From Bradyrhizobium macuxiense (GTDB lineage Bacteria; Pseudomonadota; Alphaproteobacteria; Rhizobiales; Xanthobacteraceae): a stretch of DNA of 64,000 bases. Below are positions 19,769 through 30,243 of this stretch, piece by piece. The notes below the pieces were generated by a model. That model worked only from the letters and a program-made list of their open reading frames with translations. It was not told the origin of the DNA and searched no databases. Position numbers and translations under genes: made by a program. Position 1 is the first letter of the stretch, and every line of letters starts with the position of its first letter. The stretch is from positions 389,627 to 453,626 of the forward strand of contig NZ_VITY01000006.1 in NCBI RefSeq assembly GCF_007993935.1, in the 5' to 3' direction.

Positions 19769-21121
19769 ATGTCACTTAGATCTGTAGGCACCGCGGGGGC
19801 GTGCGGATTGGGGATCGCCCTATTATCTCTATTCGGCGGCGGCGGCGCGCATGCGGCCGATCTGCTCACGAAGGCTCCGCCTGTGCCTTACACGGAGACC
19901 GATGATTTCTGGACCAGGCCGTATCTGTTCGGCGATCTCGGCAGGACGCAGCTGAAAGAGCGAGGCATCTCGCTGGCCCTGACGCTTGGCGACGAAGCCG
20001 TCGGCAATCTGTCGGGCGGCAACAAGAACGTCGGGGCTAACGCCGGACAGCTGTTCTTCCAGGCAAAGTTCGACATGGCGAAGCTCGCCGGCATCCAGGG
20101 TGGCACCGTCGGCCTCACGCTGGTCGACCGCTTCGGCCACAATCTGAACGACGACGCAGGCATTCCGGCCTTGCAGCTGACCAACGAAGTGTTCGGCCGC
20201 GGTAATATCCTGCGCCTCACGGAACTCTACTACTCGCAAAAGCTGTTCGATAATCGCCTCGAACTCAAGGGCGGCCGGCTGCCGGTCGGCTCCGACTTCT
20301 TCTTCGGCCTGTGCGAGTTCATCAACCTGACCTTCTGCGGCGGCCAGCCCGGCAACATCCAGGGTGGCTACATCTACAATTGGCCGGTGAGCCAATGGGC
20401 CGGTGTGGCGCACTACAACTTCGCCAAGGAATGGCAGCTGTCGGTCGGCGTCTACGACGCCAATCCGAATTATCTGACGACGTCGGATTCCTCGACCTAC
20501 TTCCTGCCGGGCGTTCCCGGCTCGAGCCGCGCCTCCGGCGTGCTGGTGCCGGTCGAGGTGGTCTGGGCGCCGAGCGGTCCATTGAACGGGACCTGGAGAT
20601 TCGGCGGCTGGTATGACAGCGCGTCGACAATTGACGGCGGCCTGCCGGGTATCATCGCGGCCATCCCGGGCGTCGATGGTGTCCCGGGCCAGAATCTCGG
20701 AGATCAACGCGGCCGCTATGGCGTTTATGAATCAATCCTGCAGCGGCTGACCGTTGAGGGTGCAAAGGCGCAGGGTTGGTACATGTTCCTCAACACGACG
20801 GTCGCCGATCACCGGACGTCGTACCAGGACTACCAGGTCGCGCTGGGCTTCAGGCACACCGGAACGTTCTCCTGGCGTCCGGAAGACGAAGTCGGCTTCG
20901 CGGTGGGCACGACCCATGTGAATTCGGCGGCCCTCACCCCCAATGCCGGCGGCAACGAAGTTCCGATCGAAGCCTGGTACGGCTGGCAGGCGACTGGCTG
21001 GATGAACCTCAAGTTCGACGCCCAGTACGTGATCAACCCGGGCGGACGCGGCTATAACGGCGCCGGCGTCAAGACCGAGAACGCCTGGGTGCTTGGTTTG
21101 CGTACGCTGGTGCACTTCTGA
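19769..21121 (+). CDS. Carbohydrate porin, OprB family
   Basis: This ~450-residue outer-membrane beta-barrel porin has an N-terminal signal peptide ending at GGGGAHAADLL. The body follows the OprB pattern: a WTRPYLFGDLG opening, alternating amphipathic strands rich in Gly, Tyr and Trp, and a C-terminal aromatic residue (LRTLVHF), the usual outer-membrane insertion signal. The ATG at 19769 is preferred because GGGAG lies 8 nt upstream and a signal peptide follows at once; a longer frame begins at 19673. Placed between two importers, it probably supplies sugar to both across the outer membrane. Confidence 0.88.
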   Translation: MSLRSVGTAGACGLGIALLSLFGGGGAHAADLLTKAPPVPYTETDDFWTRPYLFGDLGRTQLKERGISLALTLGDEAVGNLSGGNKNVGANAGQLFFQAKFDMAKLAGIQGGTVGLTLVDRFGHNLNDDAGIPALQLTNEVFGRGNILRLTELYYSQKLFDNRLELKGGRLPVGSDFFFGLCEFINLTFCGGQPGNIQGGYIYNWPVSQWAGVAHYNFAKEWQLSVGVYDANPNYLTTSDSSTYFLPGVPGSSRASGVLVPVEVVWAPSGPLNGTWRFGGWYDSASTIDGGLPGIIAAIPGVDGVPGQNLGDQRGRYGVYESILQRLTVEGAKAQGWYMFLNTTVADHRTSYQDYQVALGFRHTGTFSWRPEDEVGFAVGTTHVNSAALTPNAGGNEVPIEAWYGWQATGWMNLKFDAQYVINPGGRGYNGAGVKTENAWVLGLRTLVHF

Positions 21122-21161
21122 GCCGGAGGTGGTTTGCCAGCATGCCGGAGCGAGACCAGCC

Positions 21162-21925
<764 letters not shown>

Positions 21926-21926
<1 letters not shown>

Positions 21927-23008
21927 TGGCCACGCCCCTGGACTCTCCCCTCACCTTCACCAATGTCGGCAAGACCAAATGGTGGCGAAGCGGCCTCTTC
22001 GCCTCGCAGACCGGCTACGTCCTGCTCGCTCTGGTGGCGCTGTTCGTGGTGATGAACTTCGCCAGCCCTTACTTCCTCACCCAGGGCAATCTGCAGAATG
22101 TGGCGAAGAACTTTTCCTTCATCGCCATCGCCACGCTCGGCGTGACCTTCGTCATCATCACGGGCGGCATCGATCTCTCGGTGGGCTCGGTGATGTGCTT
22201 CTCCGCGATGATCACCTCGATGGTCATGACGTCCATCTCGACACCGGGCATGCCCGGCGCGGACTGGTTCGTGCATCTGGCCGACGACGGCAAGACCGTG
22301 ATCGCCAACATGCCCGGGTTGATCCTGCTTGTCTCGGTGCTGGCAGGGCTCGGCGTCGCGCTGGTAGTCGGCCTCGTCAACGGCTTCTGCATCGCGGTGC
22401 TGGGGCTGTCACCCTTCGTCACCACGCTCGGCATGCTCTCGATCGTGCGCGGCCTCGGCTACGTCGTCTCCAACGGCCGCGGCAGCTTTCCCAGCGGCCC
22501 CGAAGCCAGTTATTTCTACACGCTGACATCGGGCGTCGTGTTCGGACTGCCCGCGCCGTTCATCTATCTCGTGGTGCTCGCGGCGACGATGGCGGTCGTG
22601 CTGCACCACACCGGTTTCGGCCGCCACGTCTTTGCGCTCGGCGGCAATGAGAAGGCGGCTGCCTTGACCGGCATCTCGGTCGTGCGCGTCAAGATCGAGG
22701 TCTACGTCATCTGTGCGCTCGCGGCCGGCCTGCAGGGCATCATCATCTGCGGCTGGCTCGGATCCGCGCCGGCCAACATGGCGACGTCCTACGAGCTCAA
22801 TGTCATTGCGGCCGCCGTGATCGGCGGCGCCAATCTTGCCGGTGGCGCCGGCGGCCCGCTCGGGGCCATCGTCGGCTGCGTGCTGCTGGAAGTGATCCGC
22901 AACGGCCTCGTGCTCGCGCAGGTCAACTCCTATTGGCAGCAGACCCTGGTGGGGGTGATCATCATCGCAGCGGTGCTGGTCGACCGCCTTCGCTCGCGCA
23001 TGGCCTGA
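21926..23008 (+). CDS. Sugar ABC transporter permease (FrcC-like)
   Basis: This ~360-residue RbsC-family permease has FVIITGGIDLSVGSVMCFSAM and VIAAAVIGGANLAGGAGG. There is a periplasmic loop of about 35 residues between helices 3 and 4 (STPGMPGADWFVHLADDGK region), an insertion also seen in FrcC-type permeases. The ATG at 21926 shares a base with the ATPase stop; a GTG lies 3 bases earlier. Confidence 0.92.
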
Positions 23009-23100
23009 CAAGTTCATCCTGGAGGATCGTGATGTCCGCCTATCCACCTCCCGGAGCCACCACCTGAAGGATAGGCACAATAAGAATGTGGAGGGAAACA

Positions 23101-24033
23101 ATGAGGAAGGCACTTCTTGCCGCCGCGGTGCTCGCCATGATGGCGTCGCCCGGCTTTGCCCAGAGCTACAAATTCGTGATCGTGCCCAAGGCGATGAACA
23201 ATCCGTTCTTCGACTTCGCGCGCGACGGCTGTCAGAAGCGAGCCAAGGAGCTCGGCAACATCGAATGCATCTACAAGGGTCCCGTCGAGCACGAGCCGGC
23301 GACGCAAGCGCAAATCATCCAGGATTTCATCACCCAGAAAGTGGACGGCCTCGCCATCTCGGTCGCCGACGTTGCGGCCATGACCAAGTCGATCGAGGCG
23401 GCGACGGCGGCCGGCATCACCGTCATCACGTTCGACGCGGACGCACCTGGCTCGAAGCGGATTGCCTATATCGGTACCGACAACAAGGAATTCGGTGTCG
23501 CGCTCGGCAAGCAATTGCTGAAGCTCCGGCCCGACGGCGGCAAATACGCGATGATCTCCGGCGGGCCGGGTGCGGAGAACCTCGCCGAACGCGTCAATGG
23601 TGTCCGAGAAGCGCTGAAGGGCTCGAAGTGGACCGAGGTCGGGGGATCGCCGACCTTCTGCAACGACGACCCCGCGCTCGGCGTTCAGCAGATGACCGAT
23701 CTGCGCACTGCCGTTCCCGACCTCGCAGCGATCGTCCCGGTCGGCGGCTGGCCGATGTTTGCGCCAGAAGGCTTCAAGGCGTTCGCCAGCAAGAGCAAGA
23801 AGGACATCGACGCCGGCAAGTTCACGCTGGTCGTGGCCGATACCCTCAAGATGCAGCTCGAGCTCCTGAACGAGGGCTACGCCAATGCGCTGATCGGCCA
23901 GCGTCCGTTCGAGATGGGCGAGAAAGCGATGGATACGCTGCTTGCCATCAAGAAGGGCCAGAAGGTGCCGGAGATCATCCACACCGGCCTCGACGTTGTG
24001 ACAAAGGACAACGTCGCGGCGATGCTGAAGTAG
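23101..24033 (+). CDS. Sugar ABC transporter substrate-binding protein (second importer)
   Basis: This 310-residue RbsB-like periplasmic binding protein has a signal peptide ending at SPGFAQS. Family blocks are YKFVIVPKAMNNPFFDFARDG, then TFDADAPGSKRIAYIGTDN. The ATG at 23101 follows GGAGGGAAACA. It is encoded last, after ATPase and permease, the reverse of the first importer. A cysteine pair (C44 in the mature N-lobe area and ECIYKG) could form a disulfide. The end of the gene converges with the sulfotransferase cluster. Confidence 0.92.
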   Translation: MRKALLAAAVLAMMASPGFAQSYKFVIVPKAMNNPFFDFARDGCQKRAKELGNIECIYKGPVEHEPATQAQIIQDFITQKVDGLAISVADVAAMTKSIEAATAAGITVITFDADAPGSKRIAYIGTDNKEFGVALGKQLLKLRPDGGKYAMISGGPGAENLAERVNGVREALKGSKWTEVGGSPTFCNDDPALGVQQMTDLRTAVPDLAAIVPVGGWPMFAPEGFKAFASKSKKDIDAGKFTLVVADTLKMQLELLNEGYANALIGQRPFEMGEKAMDTLLAIKKGQKVPEIIHTGLDVVTKDNVAAMLK

Positions 24034-24040
24034 GAGTTAA

Positions 24041-24096
24041 GCGGCGCTTTGATGGTTCGCCACGCTCGTTATCGGGAACAACTCATCAAGCGCCGC
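24041..24096. terminator. Hairpin between convergent operons
   Basis: GCGGCGCTTTGATG at 24041-24054 and CATCAAGCGCCGC at 24084-24096 are near-perfect inverted repeats with one bulged T and a 29-nt loop. The right arm lies inside the last codons of the minus-strand kinase-nucleotidyltransferase gene. Position favours a bidirectional 3'-end structure, but there is no T-run, so intrinsic termination is unproven. Confidence 0.4.
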
Positions 24097-24839
24097 ACTT
24101 CACTCGCCGAGATCGCTTCCGTGCCCTCATCCAACACCAGCTTCTCCACCACATAGCCGACGTCGCGCCCGTAGAACACGTTGGTGATGTTCGGTAGCGC
24201 GACAACGACGAAGCGGCCGACGTGATCCGCAAGGCCTGTTTCGATGCGTTGCCTGATCTCAGAAAACGAGAATGGATTCTTCTCGTCGGTTCCGTGTGTG
24301 TCGCGCACAGCCACGCACACCTGCCCAACCCGCCGGATGCCTTCCTCTATCAGTCGGCGGTGGCCTGCGTGAAACGGTTGGTAGCGCCCGACGAAGAGTG
24401 CGGTCGGCTTCCGTGGATCGAATGGCGGACGCAATCTGGCAAGCACCTTCTCTGCCCAGAATTGCGGAGTTCCATTTCCATTCACGCGGAGATCGAAATT
24501 GCCGGGGAGAACGAACATGCGGTTGGTATCTTCAAAGCGCCCTGCATCGATGCGATCGACCCAGATGATAAATGCCTTGCCAAAGGCCGCTCGCGTCTCA
24601 TCGGTCGGGCAGACGAAATCGGCAATCACGGTACCGCCGGCCTCGACGACGCGATCACACATCCATCCCATCCGCCTGGCGTGCTCGACGCGGTCTTCGT
24701 GACTGAAGCCGAGATCGCGTGACAGGTTCTCCCGCACTGCGTCCGCGTTGAACACGACGGCATTGATGAGCGGCGCAAGGGCTTTTGCCAGTGTGGTCTT
24801 GCCCGCGCCAGGTAGACCCATGATCAATATCTTGCGCAT
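24069..24839 (-). CDS. APS-kinase-like P-loop kinase fused to HxGH nucleotidyltransferase
   Basis: This is a 256-residue two-domain protein. Residues 1-100 carry a P-loop, GLPGAGKTT (8-16). The spacing and wording resemble adenylylsulfate kinase: FNADAVRENLSRDLGFSHEDR, then a GTVIADFVCPT strand. Residues 146-256 form a cytidylyltransferase/NMNAT-like domain with GRYQPFHAGH (HxGH at 157-160) and a C-terminal ISASEVRR that matches the SxTxxR-type phosphate-binding motif. The ATG at 24839 has GAGAGGAAC upstream. It lies 55 bp after two sulfotransferase genes, so a role in sulfate activation (PAPS supply) is tempting. An NAD-type adenylyltransferase is the main alternative. Confidence 0.75.
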   Translation of the reverse strand: MRKILIMGLPGAGKTTLAKALAPLINAVVFNADAVRENLSRDLGFSHEDRVEHARRMGWMCDRVVEAGGTVIADFVCPTDETRAAFGKAFIIWVDRIDAGRFEDTNRMFVLPGNFDLRVNGNGTPQFWAEKVLARLRPPFDPRKPTALFVGRYQPFHAGHRRLIEEGIRRVGQVCVAVRDTHGTDEKNPFSFSEIRQRIETGLADHVGRFVVVALPNITNVFYGRDVGYVVEKLVLDEGTEAISASEVRRLMSCSR

Positions 24840-24894
24840 CTTGTTCCTCTCGAACGATACCGAACTGCCGCCGGATGCGGATCGGCGCCCCGCT

Positions 24895-26820
24895 TCACGA
24901 GGCACCCATTTTGAGGTTCGCCTGTCGCGGCAGGCTGTTGAATACCCCGAGCCAGGGTTCATAACGTTGCCAGCGCGAGACGGAGGTTCGATAGATCGGC
25001 TGCCGCGCCTGCCATACGCTTGCGGTCTTGATCACTCGTTGGTTCTGCTCCGGCCGCAGACAGGCGTCGTTCCATTGCAGGCCGCAAAAGTCGATGATCT
25101 GTCGTATGAAGGGCTCGGGAGCCGCGACCACATCTTCATAGCCGATTTCAAGCAGGAATGCCGGCGGCAGCACGTTACGCCAGTGTTCGGTCAGCCGAGC
25201 GTATTGCTCGTAATAATCAACGATCCATTGCCGATCGAACGAAAAATCCATGCCATTCGCAAAGTTGTTGAAGTAGACCGAAAGGCAGGTATCGATCGGA
25301 TCGCGGCGACAATGGATGACGCGCGCCCCGGGGAATGTTGCATACAACAGTCCGATGTTGTGGAAGTTCTGCGGCAGCTTGTCGGTGATCCTGCGCGCGG
25401 TAGGAGAGATCTGCTTCAGCCTCGTCTGATAGGCTGCTTGCGTCTCCCGGATCCAGGCCGGATCGATCCTGCCTTCACGGTCCACTCCGAATTCCGGGGC
25501 ATGATCAGGCCAGAAAGCCAGCTCGCCACCCGCCGCGACATCTGGATGGCTTGAGAGGACTTGCTCGACCAACGTCGTGCCGGAACGCGGCATTCCGACG
25601 ATCAGCACCGGCGCGTCCCACGCACGCGCGGCGTCCTTGTTGCGGGCAAAGAATTGTGGCGTGAAACGCCGGATCAACCGATCGACAAGCTCCGCGTGCA
25701 CCGCGGGATTGTAGTATTTATTCTTGACGCGCTTCTTCAGCGAATTCGCTTGGTCGAAATGTCCGATGGCGTGACCGTACTCGCCGATATCGTCATAGGC
25801 CTTGCCCAGCGCGAAATGGACGAGTGCCGCCTCGTGTCCGGTGATCGCCGGATTTCCTAGCTTTCGCTCCAACTGGCCTATCAAGGGCCGATCAGCGTCC
25901 GAGAGACGCTTCACCTCAACCAAGCCAACAGGTCCCAATATGTCGTGAGTGTTCAGCGCGTTCGCCAGGTCGAATGACGCGGAGGCTTCATCAAAGCGCC
26001 CCTGCTGCATCAGGATCGTGCCCAGCATCGCATGCGCATCGCTCTTGCGCGGCTCAAGCAAAATCGCGCGCCTGACGAATTCCTCCGAAGCCAAATCGTC
26101 ACCCTCGAAGCCGAGTATCCTGGCCTCGCACAACCGCGCAAAGGCAGTGCCCGGTCTGAGCGCAGCAGCGGCGCGAAGGCACTCGATGGCCCGTTTGCGG
26201 TAGCCTTCCTCTTCGAGCAGCAGACCGAGCTTGTAGTGCGCTTCCACCAGATTTGGCCGCAAGCGCGCGGCTTCCTGATACCGTTCCATGGCGGCAGGAA
26301 GCGAACCCAGCGCCTCCAATGCAAGCGCCATGTTGTAGTGTGTCAGCCCGCACGATGAATCGATCCGCAAGGCCTCGGCGAAGCAATCGATGGCTCGCTC
26401 GAATTGGCTCTCCGCCAATAGGACAAGTCCGCGGTCATTGTGCGCCCCGGCGTTGTCCGGCTGAAGTTGCAGCGCAAGATCCAGCTCGCTGGCTGCCCCG
26501 GCAAGATCCCCGTCCTCGCGCAGCAGGTTCGCCAATTGAACGTGAGGCGAAACATGGTTTGGATGCGATGATACCGCGTGCCGCGCGATGCGGAGCGCGA
26601 GCGGCAGTCGGCCGGTTTGCCCGGCCACGGCGGTCAGGATCTGTAGACCGGCAAGGTGATCAGGCTGCTGGACCAGGATCTCGCGAGCTCGCCGCTCGGC
26701 GTCATCGCCTCGGCCATCGGTGTACGCCCCAATCGCGTCCCGCAGCAGGGCCTGAATATCGCTGGACGACGGAGCGGTCGCAGGCGCCTTCTCGATCCAC
26801 ATGGCGAATTCGTCATTCAT
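24895..26820 (-). CDS. TPR-repeat sulfotransferase family protein
   Basis: This 641-residue cytoplasmic protein has tetratricopeptide repeats over about residues 25-360 and a Sulfotransfer_3-type domain from ~400. The PAPS 5'-phosphosulfate loop PRSGTTLVEQ is at 411-420, and the 3'-phosphate motif is seen in RRDPIDTCLSVYF. The domain resembles tyrosylprotein sulfotransferases, and the C-terminal block WQARQPIYRTSVSRWQRYE is shared with the neighbouring paralogue. TPRs may dock a protein substrate. It overlaps the upstream paralogue by 8 nt. The acceptor (protein Tyr, glycan or lipid) is unknown. Confidence 0.88.
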   Translation of the reverse strand: MNDEFAMWIEKAPATAPSSSDIQALLRDAIGAYTDGRGDDAERRAREILVQQPDHLAGLQILTAVAGQTGRLPLALRIARHAVSSHPNHVSPHVQLANLLREDGDLAGAASELDLALQLQPDNAGAHNDRGLVLLAESQFERAIDCFAEALRIDSSCGLTHYNMALALEALGSLPAAMERYQEAARLRPNLVEAHYKLGLLLEEEGYRKRAIECLRAAAALRPGTAFARLCEARILGFEGDDLASEEFVRRAILLEPRKSDAHAMLGTILMQQGRFDEASASFDLANALNTHDILGPVGLVEVKRLSDADRPLIGQLERKLGNPAITGHEAALVHFALGKAYDDIGEYGHAIGHFDQANSLKKRVKNKYYNPAVHAELVDRLIRRFTPQFFARNKDAARAWDAPVLIVGMPRSGTTLVEQVLSSHPDVAAGGELAFWPDHAPEFGVDREGRIDPAWIRETQAAYQTRLKQISPTARRITDKLPQNFHNIGLLYATFPGARVIHCRRDPIDTCLSVYFNNFANGMDFSFDRQWIVDYYEQYARLTEHWRNVLPPAFLLEIGYEDVVAAPEPFIRQIIDFCGLQWNDACLRPEQNQRVIKTASVWQARQPIYRTSVSRWQRYEPWLGVFNSLPRQANLKMGAS

Positions 26821-28792
26821 GCCGGTTCAACGCTGCGAACAAGGGATCGAGGTGCTTCTCGTAGTTCCGCCACCGCCCGACTGAGCTTTGATAGAGCGGC
26901 TGCCGAACCTGCCAGTAGCTCAAGGTCGACACCGGCCGTTCGGTGAGGTGAAAGTTCATGCAAGCCGGATCCCAGTCCAAGCCAAGAAACTTGATCAAGC
27001 GCCGGCTCTGACCTTCGAGATCGTCGGTCAGGGTCTCGTAATTCATCTCGATTGTCCGATCGGGTAACAGGCCGATCCAGTGCCGGGCCAGTCGTCTGAT
27101 CAGCCGCGCCCTGTGGCCACAGTCCGCCAGATCGTAGGAAAAATGCTGGGCTCCAGGTGCGAACATCTGAAAATAGCAGGACAATGCGGTATCGCGATCA
27201 TCGCGGCTGCACAGGACAAATCGTGCCCGGGGAAACAGCTGCGCAAGAAGGCCAACGTGAAGAATGTTGTCCGGCATTTTATCGACGACGCGATGGGCAC
27301 CTTTCGCATCACCGTACAGCTTGACGATGTGCTCCTTCGCAAGTCTCCGCGCTGTGTCATGAAACGCTTGCGTTGTGCCGGCAATGTCGGGGCGGCTCAA
27401 GACGCTGTCCATCCGAATGACATCACCGAGTTCACCGGCACCGAACACACGCGAGTGGCTGGCGCAGATCTGCTCCACCAGCGTCGTGCCGGACCTCGGC
27501 ATACCGACGACGAACACCGGCAATTCCGACATGTTGCTGAAGTCCGTCGGTTCGACGCGGGATCGGTCGCGGTAGCGCTCGATCAATTGTTCGATGCGGG
27601 CGGCAAAGCTTTCCTTGTCGAACAGATCGGCCACTTTGGGCCAAATGTCGCGGACCAGGCTATTTGCGGCGGAATACCGCGCGAACGCCTCATCGTATCG
27701 TCCGGTCTTGTCCAGCAGCCGTCCAAGGCCAAACCCTGCGGTGATCCGTCCGTCTATGCTGGTGTTTGGCTGCTCCAGCGCATCGGCAAGACGCTGCTCA
27801 TCTTCGACCTCGAGCGCGGAGCCCTCGCTGGAGACGTGCTTGTATGACCGCAAATCGCCCGGATTGAGAGCGCGAACCTTGTCGGAATAGCCGTCAGCCT
27901 CTTCGAACCGACCTAGCGATCGCAATGCCCAGCCGATTCCGGCCAGGGCGTCAGGCAGGCCGGGCGAGATGGTCTCTGCCCGCTGGAAGCACACCAACGC
28001 CTCGTCGGCCTGATTCAGATAGATCAGCGTAGCCCCCTTGGCGCACAGAAACTCCGGAATGTCGGGCTTCAAGGCCAGCGCCTTGTTGTGGCAGCGCAGT
28101 GCCTCCGGCAATTGCCCCATATCTCGAAACTGGGTTCCCAGAACGTAGTACGATTCCGCCCGGTTGGGAGATAGAGCAATGATTTTGGACCAGTGACGCG
28201 TCGCGTCCTGCAATCGCCCCGCGGCTCTCAGCGTGATGGCAAGTTGAATCTGCGCCGGCATGGAAGCAGGCGCGATCGCAACCGCTGCTTCACAGTAGGA
28301 CACCGCTGCCTCATAGCGACCGAGATCCGACAACAATGTCGCAAGTTCTGTATATGCGACGACCATGTCCTGCTTGATGTTGATGGCGCGCTGATACGCG
28401 CCGATCGCTTCGTCGTTCTCATGGATCGTCCGCAGCGCGCTCCCGAGATTGACCCACGCCTCGGGATGTCCGGGATGAACCTTGATCGACCGCCGGATCA
28501 GGTCGATCGCGCCTCGAACGTTGCCGCGCTGCAATTCGACGGCACCCAGCATGTGCAACGCCTGGGGGTGGTCAGGCAGTCTTGCCAGGACGCTGCGATA
28601 GCCGGCCTCGGCCTCGGCCAGGGCTCCCAGTTTGTGAGCAGCGACCGCGGCCGAGAGAACATCCATGATCTCCGTCATTTGGTTGCGGAAACCCTCGTTC
28701 TCGTCGAACAACCTGGCTAGTCCCGCGCGGAATTCTTCGGCAGGACCAAGCGCCGCGCCTGTCAAGGCAGTCGCTGGTGAGGCTGCACTCAT
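26813..28792 (-). CDS. TPR-repeat sulfotransferase family protein (paralogue)
   Basis: This 659-residue protein has TPRs over about residues 45-310 and a sulfotransferase domain with PRSGTTLVEQ at 432-441. The second motif, CSRDDRDTALSCYFQMF, is the 3'-phosphate region, and SYWQVRQPLYQSSVGRWRNYE lies at the C-terminus. It differs clearly from the downstream paralogue, notably RDDRDT against RDPIDT, so the two may modify different sites. It overlaps the HlyD-like gene by 4 nt (ATGA), which ties sulfotransfer to the secretion genes in one operon. Confidence 0.88.
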   Translation of the reverse strand: MSAASPATALTGAALGPAEEFRAGLARLFDENEGFRNQMTEIMDVLSAAVAAHKLGALAEAEAGYRSVLARLPDHPQALHMLGAVELQRGNVRGAIDLIRRSIKVHPGHPEAWVNLGSALRTIHENDEAIGAYQRAINIKQDMVVAYTELATLLSDLGRYEAAVSYCEAAVAIAPASMPAQIQLAITLRAAGRLQDATRHWSKIIALSPNRAESYYVLGTQFRDMGQLPEALRCHNKALALKPDIPEFLCAKGATLIYLNQADEALVCFQRAETISPGLPDALAGIGWALRSLGRFEEADGYSDKVRALNPGDLRSYKHVSSEGSALEVEDEQRLADALEQPNTSIDGRITAGFGLGRLLDKTGRYDEAFARYSAANSLVRDIWPKVADLFDKESFAARIEQLIERYRDRSRVEPTDFSNMSELPVFVVGMPRSGTTLVEQICASHSRVFGAGELGDVIRMDSVLSRPDIAGTTQAFHDTARRLAKEHIVKLYGDAKGAHRVVDKMPDNILHVGLLAQLFPRARFVLCSRDDRDTALSCYFQMFAPGAQHFSYDLADCGHRARLIRRLARHWIGLLPDRTIEMNYETLTDDLEGQSRRLIKFLGLDWDPACMNFHLTERPVSTLSYWQVRQPLYQSSVGRWRNYEKHLDPLFAALNRHE

Positions 28793-30243
28793 CGCTCGTG
28801 CAAGCTTTCGTGTCTGTAGCGCATGATCGGCGACAGCACATACTCAATCACGCGTCGCTGCCCGGTCCTGATCTCCGCCGTCACCCCCATGCCGGGCCCC
28901 AGCTGCATTTCTCCCTGTTCTGTACCGATCGTGGTTTCCTTCAACGCAATGCGAACCATGTAGGAGGACTCGCGCTCGGAAGGATTCCCTGCAGCCTGCG
29001 GCTTCCCTGCAAACGGATCCTTGTCGGATGTCTCCGAAGACGGGCGCGTGTAGCGCAAGGCGTCTCGGCCGACGAGCCGGACATTGCCATGGAGGAGACC
29101 GTAACGCGTGTAGTTGAAGGTCTCGACCTTGATCTCGGCTTGCTGCCCGACTTCGACGAACCCCACCTCGCGGTTCGGAAGGGTCGCTTCGACCTCCAGC
29201 TTCGAGCCACGGGGCACCACGACCATCAGCGTCTGGGCCGGTGTTACGACGCCGCCGATCGTGTGGACCGACAGCTGTTCTACCGTTCCGTCAACCGGTG
29301 ACCTGAGAGTCTGCAAGCCGCTGCGTTGCCGGGCCTTGATGCCGTCCTGCGACAGTTGGGCCGCAGTCTGGTTCGCCTTGGCGAGCTCCTTGATGTCCTG
29401 GTCCCGCAACTCCTCTTCCGTTTGTTTCCGCTGCTGGACCAATGCGGCGATCTGCGCAACCGTCGCCTCGACGTGATGCTCGGTCGCAATCCGGGTGTGT
29501 TTCGCCTCAACCTGCTGCCGCTCCGACTCCAGCAGGTTGACCTTTGACGTCAGGCTTTTTTCCAGGAGCTCCCTGTACATTCGCACCTTCTCTTCGAGCA
29601 GGGGCAGCGTCGCGTCGATCTTGGCTATGGTTGCCTTCGATTCGTCCCGCTCCGCGACCTTGGCCAGGACTTGCTGATCGATCCCGTCGAGCTTGGCGTG
29701 GTGCTGTGCCAGCTCGGTCAGCAATTGCCGCTTCTGCGCATCGACCAACGCCGGCTCCGCGTCCGTTGGCGCGACGAAGGCGCCAGCGTCTCCTGCGAGT
29801 TGTGCGGACAGTCGTACCGCATCCAGCCTCGCCTGCATCAGATCGCGCGCAATCCGGTCGACGTCCGCAGCGGTCGCGGTCGGATCGAGTTCGACCAAAA
29901 CATCTCCGCGCCGGACAGCATCGCCTTCGCTGATCGCGATCCGCTTCACCACGCCGATTTCGAGCGGCTGGATCAGCTTCACCTCTCCGGCCGGGATCAG
30001 CCGTCCGTTCGCCACTGCAATGATGTCCACCTTACCAAGACAGGCCCAGATCACCGCCACCGTCACGAGCAAGACGATCGTCCCAATCATCAGGTGACCG
30101 GCCGGCGACGCCGGGGTTTCGATCACCTCGAGTGCGCTGGGCAGGAACTCCCGCTCCGAGGCGCGGCGCTGCGCCGAGCGGCGCTGAAACAGCACCACTT
30201 CGCCGGCCTTGTGATCCGCAGCGGAGACGCCGTTAGACCGCAT
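28789..30243 (-). CDS. Type I secretion periplasmic adaptor (HlyD family)
   Basis: This 484-residue HlyD-type membrane fusion protein has a cytoplasmic N-terminus, one transmembrane segment near residues 50-70 (MIGTIVLLVTVAVIWACLG), a lipoyl half-motif, a long coiled coil at about 150-320, and the conserved C-terminal barrel (GTVEQLSVHTIGGVVTPAQT). It links the ABC exporter to an outer-membrane TolC-like channel. No TolC gene is present in this window, so a channel encoded elsewhere must serve. It overlaps the exporter gene by 11 nt. Confidence 0.92.
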   Translation of the reverse strand: MRSNGVSAADHKAGEVVLFQRRSAQRRASEREFLPSALEVIETPASPAGHLMIGTIVLLVTVAVIWACLGKVDIIAVANGRLIPAGEVKLIQPLEIGVVKRIAISEGDAVRRGDVLVELDPTATAADVDRIARDLMQARLDAVRLSAQLAGDAGAFVAPTDAEPALVDAQKRQLLTELAQHHAKLDGIDQQVLAKVAERDESKATIAKIDATLPLLEEKVRMYRELLEKSLTSKVNLLESERQQVEAKHTRIATEHHVEATVAQIAALVQQRKQTEEELRDQDIKELAKANQTAAQLSQDGIKARQRSGLQTLRSPVDGTVEQLSVHTIGGVVTPAQTLMVVVPRGSKLEVEATLPNREVGFVEVGQQAEIKVETFNYTRYGLLHGNVRLVGRDALRYTRPSSETSDKDPFAGKPQAAGNPSERESSYMVRIALKETTIGTEQGEMQLGPGMGVTAEIRTGQRRVIEYVLSPIMRYRHESLHER

